From Pelagerythrobacter marinus (GTDB lineage: Bacteria > Pseudomonadota > Alphaproteobacteria > Sphingomonadales > Sphingomonadaceae), in NCBI RefSeq assembly GCF_009827515.1, contig NZ_WTYO01000005.1:124001-188000 (forward strand): 64,000 nt of DNA, given 5' to 3'. Each line of letters opens with the position of its first letter. Positions within the stretch are counted from its first letter, which is position 1. The notes beneath the pieces are model-generated. The model did no database searches. It had not been told where the DNA came from and saw nothing but the letters and a program-made list of their open reading frames with translations. Below, piece after piece: positions 61,408 through 64,000 of the stretch. Position numbers and translations under genes: made by a program.

Positions 61408-62540
61408 TTGTCTCCGCGGTAGTACTTGTGGGGAACGAACGGCATCGCCGTAACGCGCGCCGGCAGCCGCTTGCCCCGGACTTCGATTTCCAGTTCGGCG
61501 CCCTGCGCGGCGCGTTCGCGCGCGACGTAGGCCATGGCGACCGGGTGGCCGAGCGTGGGCGAGAACCCGCCGCTGGTCACCTCGCCCACCGGGGTCTCGC
61601 CCGCGAAGACGCGGGCCCCCTCGCGCGCGGGGAGCCGGCCTTCCAGCGCCAGCCCGACGCGCAGGCGATCGGTTCCGTCCTCGAGCAAGCGGAGCACCCG
61701 TTCGGCGCCGGGGAAGCCGCCTTCGGCCCGGCGGCGCTTGCCGATCGCGAAGGCCAGGCCGGCGCTGACCGGGTCGGTCTCGGGCGAAAGGTCGTGGCCG
61801 TAGAGGGGAAGGCCCGCTTCCAGCCGCAGCGAATCGCGCGCCCCCAGCCCGATCGGCTTGATCTCGATCTCGGCGCAGAGCCGGCCGGCCAGCGTCTCGG
61901 CATGTTCGGCCGGAAGCGACAGCTCGAAACCGTCTTCGCCGGTATAGCCCGAGCGGCTGATGCCGATATCGATGTCGCCAAAGCTGAAGCGCGTGCCCTG
62001 CATGAACTTCAGATCGCCCATCGCATCGCGAAACACGCGGCGCAGCGCGGTTTCCGCCTCCGGCCCCTGGACCGCCAGCAGGGCCTGGTCTTCCAGGTGG
62101 GTGAGAGTGATCTCGTCGGGCAGGTGCTCGCGCAAGTGGGCGATATCGTCCCACTTGGTCGCGCCGTTGACGACCAGGTAATAGGTCGGCTCGCCCCCTT
62201 CGGCGGTAACGTTGGTCACCATCAGGTCGTCGAGAATGCCGCCGTTCGCGTCCAGCAGCAGCGAATAGCGCAGGCGCCCGGGCTTCAGCGCGGCGATGTC
62301 GCCGGGCAGCAAGGCCTCGAGCGCATCGGCCGCCCCCTCGCCGCTGACGAGGAGCTGGCCCATGTGGCTGACATCGAACAGGCCGGCATGGCTGCGGGTC
62401 CATTCGTGTTCGGCCACGATCCCTTCGTACTGGATCGGCATCTCGTAACCCGCGAAAGGCACCATGCGTGCGCCCTGTGCCCTGTGCCAGGCATCGAGCG
62501 GCAGCTTCGCCGGATCGGTATGGTCTTCGGATTCGCTCAT
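61404..62540 (-). CDS. gcvT: Aminomethyltransferase (glycine cleavage T protein)
   Basis: 378 residues, start ATG 62540 with GGGGCAAGAG upstream. Markers: [47 protein letters not shown] (folate site) and [19 protein letters not shown]. Transfers the methylene group from the H-protein to tetrahydrofolate, releasing ammonia. First gene of the operon and directly downstream of the glycine riboswitch. Confidence 0.97.
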   Translation of the reverse strand: MSESEDHTDPAKLPLDAWHRAQGARMVPFAGYEMPIQYEGIVAEHEWTRSHAGLFDVSHMGQLLVSGEGAADALEALLPGDIAALKPGRLRYSLLLDANGGILDDLMVTNVTAEGGEPTYYLVVNGATKWDDIAHLREHLPDEITLTHLEDQALLAVQGPEAETALRRVFRDAMGDLKFMQGTRFSFGDIDIGISRSGYTGEDGFELSLPAEHAETLAGRLCAEIEIKPIGLGARDSLRLEAGLPLYGHDLSPETDPVSAGLAFAIGKRRRAEGGFPGAERVLRLLEDGTDRLRVGLALEGRLPAREGARVFAGETPVGEVTSGGFSPTLGHPVAMAYVARERAAQGAELEIEVRGKRLPARVTAMPFVPHKYYRGDK

Positions 62541-62589
62541 CTCTTGCCCCGACTGGCGTGACGACGCTTCGCCGCGACGCGCCCTTTCA

Positions 62590-62775
62590 CCTGCCCCCTC
62601 TGTCGGGAAACCTGAGAGCTTGGCCGGCGCGCCGGCTTACACCTTCGGTGGCCCTGCCGGGGCAGGGCGCTTTCCAGAGTGTCGTCCGGCGCGCGGTCCG
62701 GGTGCCTGAGAGTTTCCGGGGCGGTTGCTCCTTCGGCGTCGCGGACCGGCCGGCCCGCGAACTCTCCCGCGCGAC
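62590..62775 (-). promoter_or_regulatory. Tandem glycine riboswitch
   Basis: On the minus strand, GCGGGAGAGTT opens aptamer 1, which continues with CGCCGAAGGAGCAACC and closes in GGAAACTCTCAGGCACC. A linker of a few bases leads to aptamer 2, with CACTCTGGAAAGCGCC, CCACCGAAGGTGTAAGCC and CAAGCTCTCAGG. The repeated GGGAGAG/CTCTCAGG and CCGAAGG elements are the conserved glycine-binding core. It lies between the gcvT start and metH and should switch on the gcv operon when glycine is plentiful. A GC-rich hairpin (CCGGGG/CCCCGG near 62780-62800) stands just 5' of it. Confidence 0.93.
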
Positions 62776-62836
62776 GTTACCGGGGAATCGCTCCCCCGGT
62801 CGACGGATCATTCCCTGCGCGATCCCGGCGCCACGG

Positions 62837-64000
62837 TCAATCGAGATTGGGCCGCAGCCAGCGTTCGGCGGTGGACAGATCGACCCCGCGGCGCGCCGCA
62901 TAGTCTTCCAGCTGGTCGCGCCCGATCCGGGCGACCCCGAAATACTGCGCCTCCGGGTGGCCGAAATAGAAGCCGCTGACGGCGGCCGTGGGCCACATGG
63001 CGAAGCTCTCCGTCAGCTCCAGCCCCGCATTGGCCGGCGCGTCGAGCAGATCGAACAGGATCGGTTTCAGGCTGTGATCGGGGCAGGCGGGATAGCCGGG
63101 CGCGGGCCGGATGCCGCGATACTCTTCCTTGATCAGCGCCTCGTTGGTCAGCTGCTCGCCCGGGGCATAGCCCCACAGCTCGGTCCGCACGTGCTGGTGC
63201 AGCCGTTCGGCGAACGCTTCGGCAAGCCGGTCGGCCAGGGCCTTGAGCAGGATGTCGGAGTAATCGTCCTTCTCCTCGCGGAAGCGCGCGGAATAGGGGT
63301 CGATCCCGTGGATGCCGACCGCGAAGCCGCCGATCCAGTCGCCGGCCGGATCGATGAAGTCGGCCAGGCACATGTTGGCCCGGTCGCGCGACTTCTTCAC
63401 CTGCTGGCGCAGGAACGGCAGGACGACGTGCCGCTCCCCGTCGCCGAGGTGCACGGTCACGTCGTCGCCGTCGCGCGCGCAGGGCCACAGCCCGGCGACG
63501 CCGCGCGCCGTCAGCCACTTTTCCTCCACGATCCGCTCCAGGAGGCGGTCGGCGTCTTCCTTCAGGCTGCGCGCGGTTTCGCCCACGACCTCGTCGTTCA
63601 TGATCGACGGCCAGGTGCCGTGCAGTTCCCACGATCGGAAGAACGGCGTCCAGTCGATATATTCGCGCAGGTCCGCCAGCGGCCAGTCGTCGAAGACATG
63701 CAGCCCCGGCATCTCGGGCGGCGCCGGCTTGTCGCTGAGATAGGCGTCGTAGAAATTGGCCCGCGCCTCCTCCAGGCTCAGCAGGACGCTCTTGTTCTTT
63801 CCCTCGCGCGCATCGCGCACTTTCGCGTAGTCGGCGGCGGTATCGCCGACGAAGGCATCGCGCTGGGTGTCCGACAGCAGCCGGCTGGCGACGCCGACCG
63901 CGCGGCTGGCGTCGAGCACGTGGATCACCGGCCCATCGTAGGCCGGGTCGATCCGCAGCGCGGTATGGACCTTGCTGGTCGTCGCGCCGCCGATCAGCAG
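62837..64000 (-). CDS. metH: Cobalamin-dependent methionine synthase, C-terminal part (5' cut by window end)
   Basis: 388 codons are visible; the frame is open to base 64000, so the N-terminal modules lie outside. Seen are the end of the cobalamin-binding domain (LLIGGATTSKVHTALRI, DASRAVGVASRLL) and the S-adenosylmethionine-dependent reactivation domain (YIDWTPFFRSWELHGTWPSI, ADRLAEAFAERLHQHVRTELWGYAPGE, EEYRGIRPAPGYPACPDHSLKPILFDLL). MetH makes methionine from homocysteine and methyl-tetrahydrofolate. Its neighbourhood with the folate-charging glycine-cleavage genes is functionally fitting. Confidence 0.97.
   Translation of the reverse strand: MLIGGATTSKVHTALRIDPAYDGPVIHVLDASRAVGVASRLLSDTQRDAFVGDTAADYAKVRDAREGKNKSVLLSLEEARANFYDAYLSDKPAPPEMPGLHVFDDWPLADLREYIDWTPFFRSWELHGTWPSIMNDEVVGETARSLKEDADRLLERIVEEKWLTARGVAGLWPCARDGDDVTVHLGDGERHVVLPFLRQQVKKSRDRANMCLADFIDPAGDWIGGFAVGIHGIDPYSARFREEKDDYSDILLKALADRLAEAFAERLHQHVRTELWGYAPGEQLTNEALIKEEYRGIRPAPGYPACPDHSLKPILFDLLDAPANAGLELTESFAMWPTAAVSGFYFGHPEAQYFGVARIGRDQLEDYAARRGVDLSTAERWLRPNLD

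Noticed and set aside
1-64000. CRISPR arrays, rRNA genes or prophage structural genes
   Set aside because: No regularly spaced direct repeats, rRNA signature stretches or capsid/tail/portal-like proteins were seen.

Overview
The window is high-GC DNA from an alphaproteobacterium, most likely of the order Sphingomonadales. The evidence is three TonB-dependent receptors each embedded in a catabolic locus, many Sec/Tat-exported hydrolases, ATGA-coupled operons, DUF1838 and PF10118-type proteins, and a gcvT-gcvH-gcvPA-gcvPB operon behind a tandem glycine riboswitch. Genus or species cannot be settled from the sequence. Both ends cut a gene: a VOC protein at base 1 and metH at base 64000.

Bases 1-7.5 kb hold a catabolic cluster: VOC protein, quinone oxidoreductase, DUF1330, an unknown protein, DUF1838 protein, a TonB-dependent receptor and a Tat-exported nitrilase-fold protein that seems to lack the catalytic cysteine. 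Palindromes of the form TTGTCNNGACAA lie in three of its intergenic regions and define a small regulon whose regulator is not in the window. Bases 7.9-13.7 kb are a mosaic accessory island. It has a relict receptor 3' end, a relict IS701-type transposase, two different IS5/IS427-type elements abutting on one CTAG target, and then DUF5681 / ParB-DNA methyltransferase / unknown / XRE genes divergent from a protein with a possible PD-(D/E)xK-like nuclease signature. This is the best candidate for an uncharacterised restriction-like or defence module.

Bases 13.9-33.7 kb form a peptide and amino-acid utilisation locus: three S10 serine carboxypeptidases, an exported class V PLP enzyme, a TonB-dependent receptor, a class I aminotransferase, an APC permease, an exported amidohydrolase, an ornithine-cyclodeaminase-family enzyme, an Lrp/AsnC regulator, an M61 aminopeptidase, a PDZ protein and an unknown secreted protein. 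A DUF2147 protein, a PF10118 putative metal-dependent hydrolase and a divergent TetR regulator follow (33.7-35.8 kb). Bases 35.9-47.3 kb are a carbohydrate-utilisation locus: LacI regulator, flavin-dependent halogenase, sugar-type TonB receptor, GH3 glycosidase and two MFS transporters. Three matching LacI-type operators control the receptor/GH3 promoter region and the FucP-like transporter.

Bases 47.4-55.2 kb carry a tRNA-Gly(CCC) gene, a LysR regulator and a complete distal valine-degradation set (mmsA, acyl-CoA dehydrogenase, 3-hydroxyisobutyryl-CoA hydrolase, enoyl-CoA hydratase, mmsB), interrupted by two small secreted-protein genes, one an I78 peptidase inhibitor. Then come an Nmad3-like protein, a nucleotidyltransferase and a polysaccharide flippase (55-58 kb), the glycine-cleavage operon with its riboswitch (58-62.8 kb) and the 3' part of metH.
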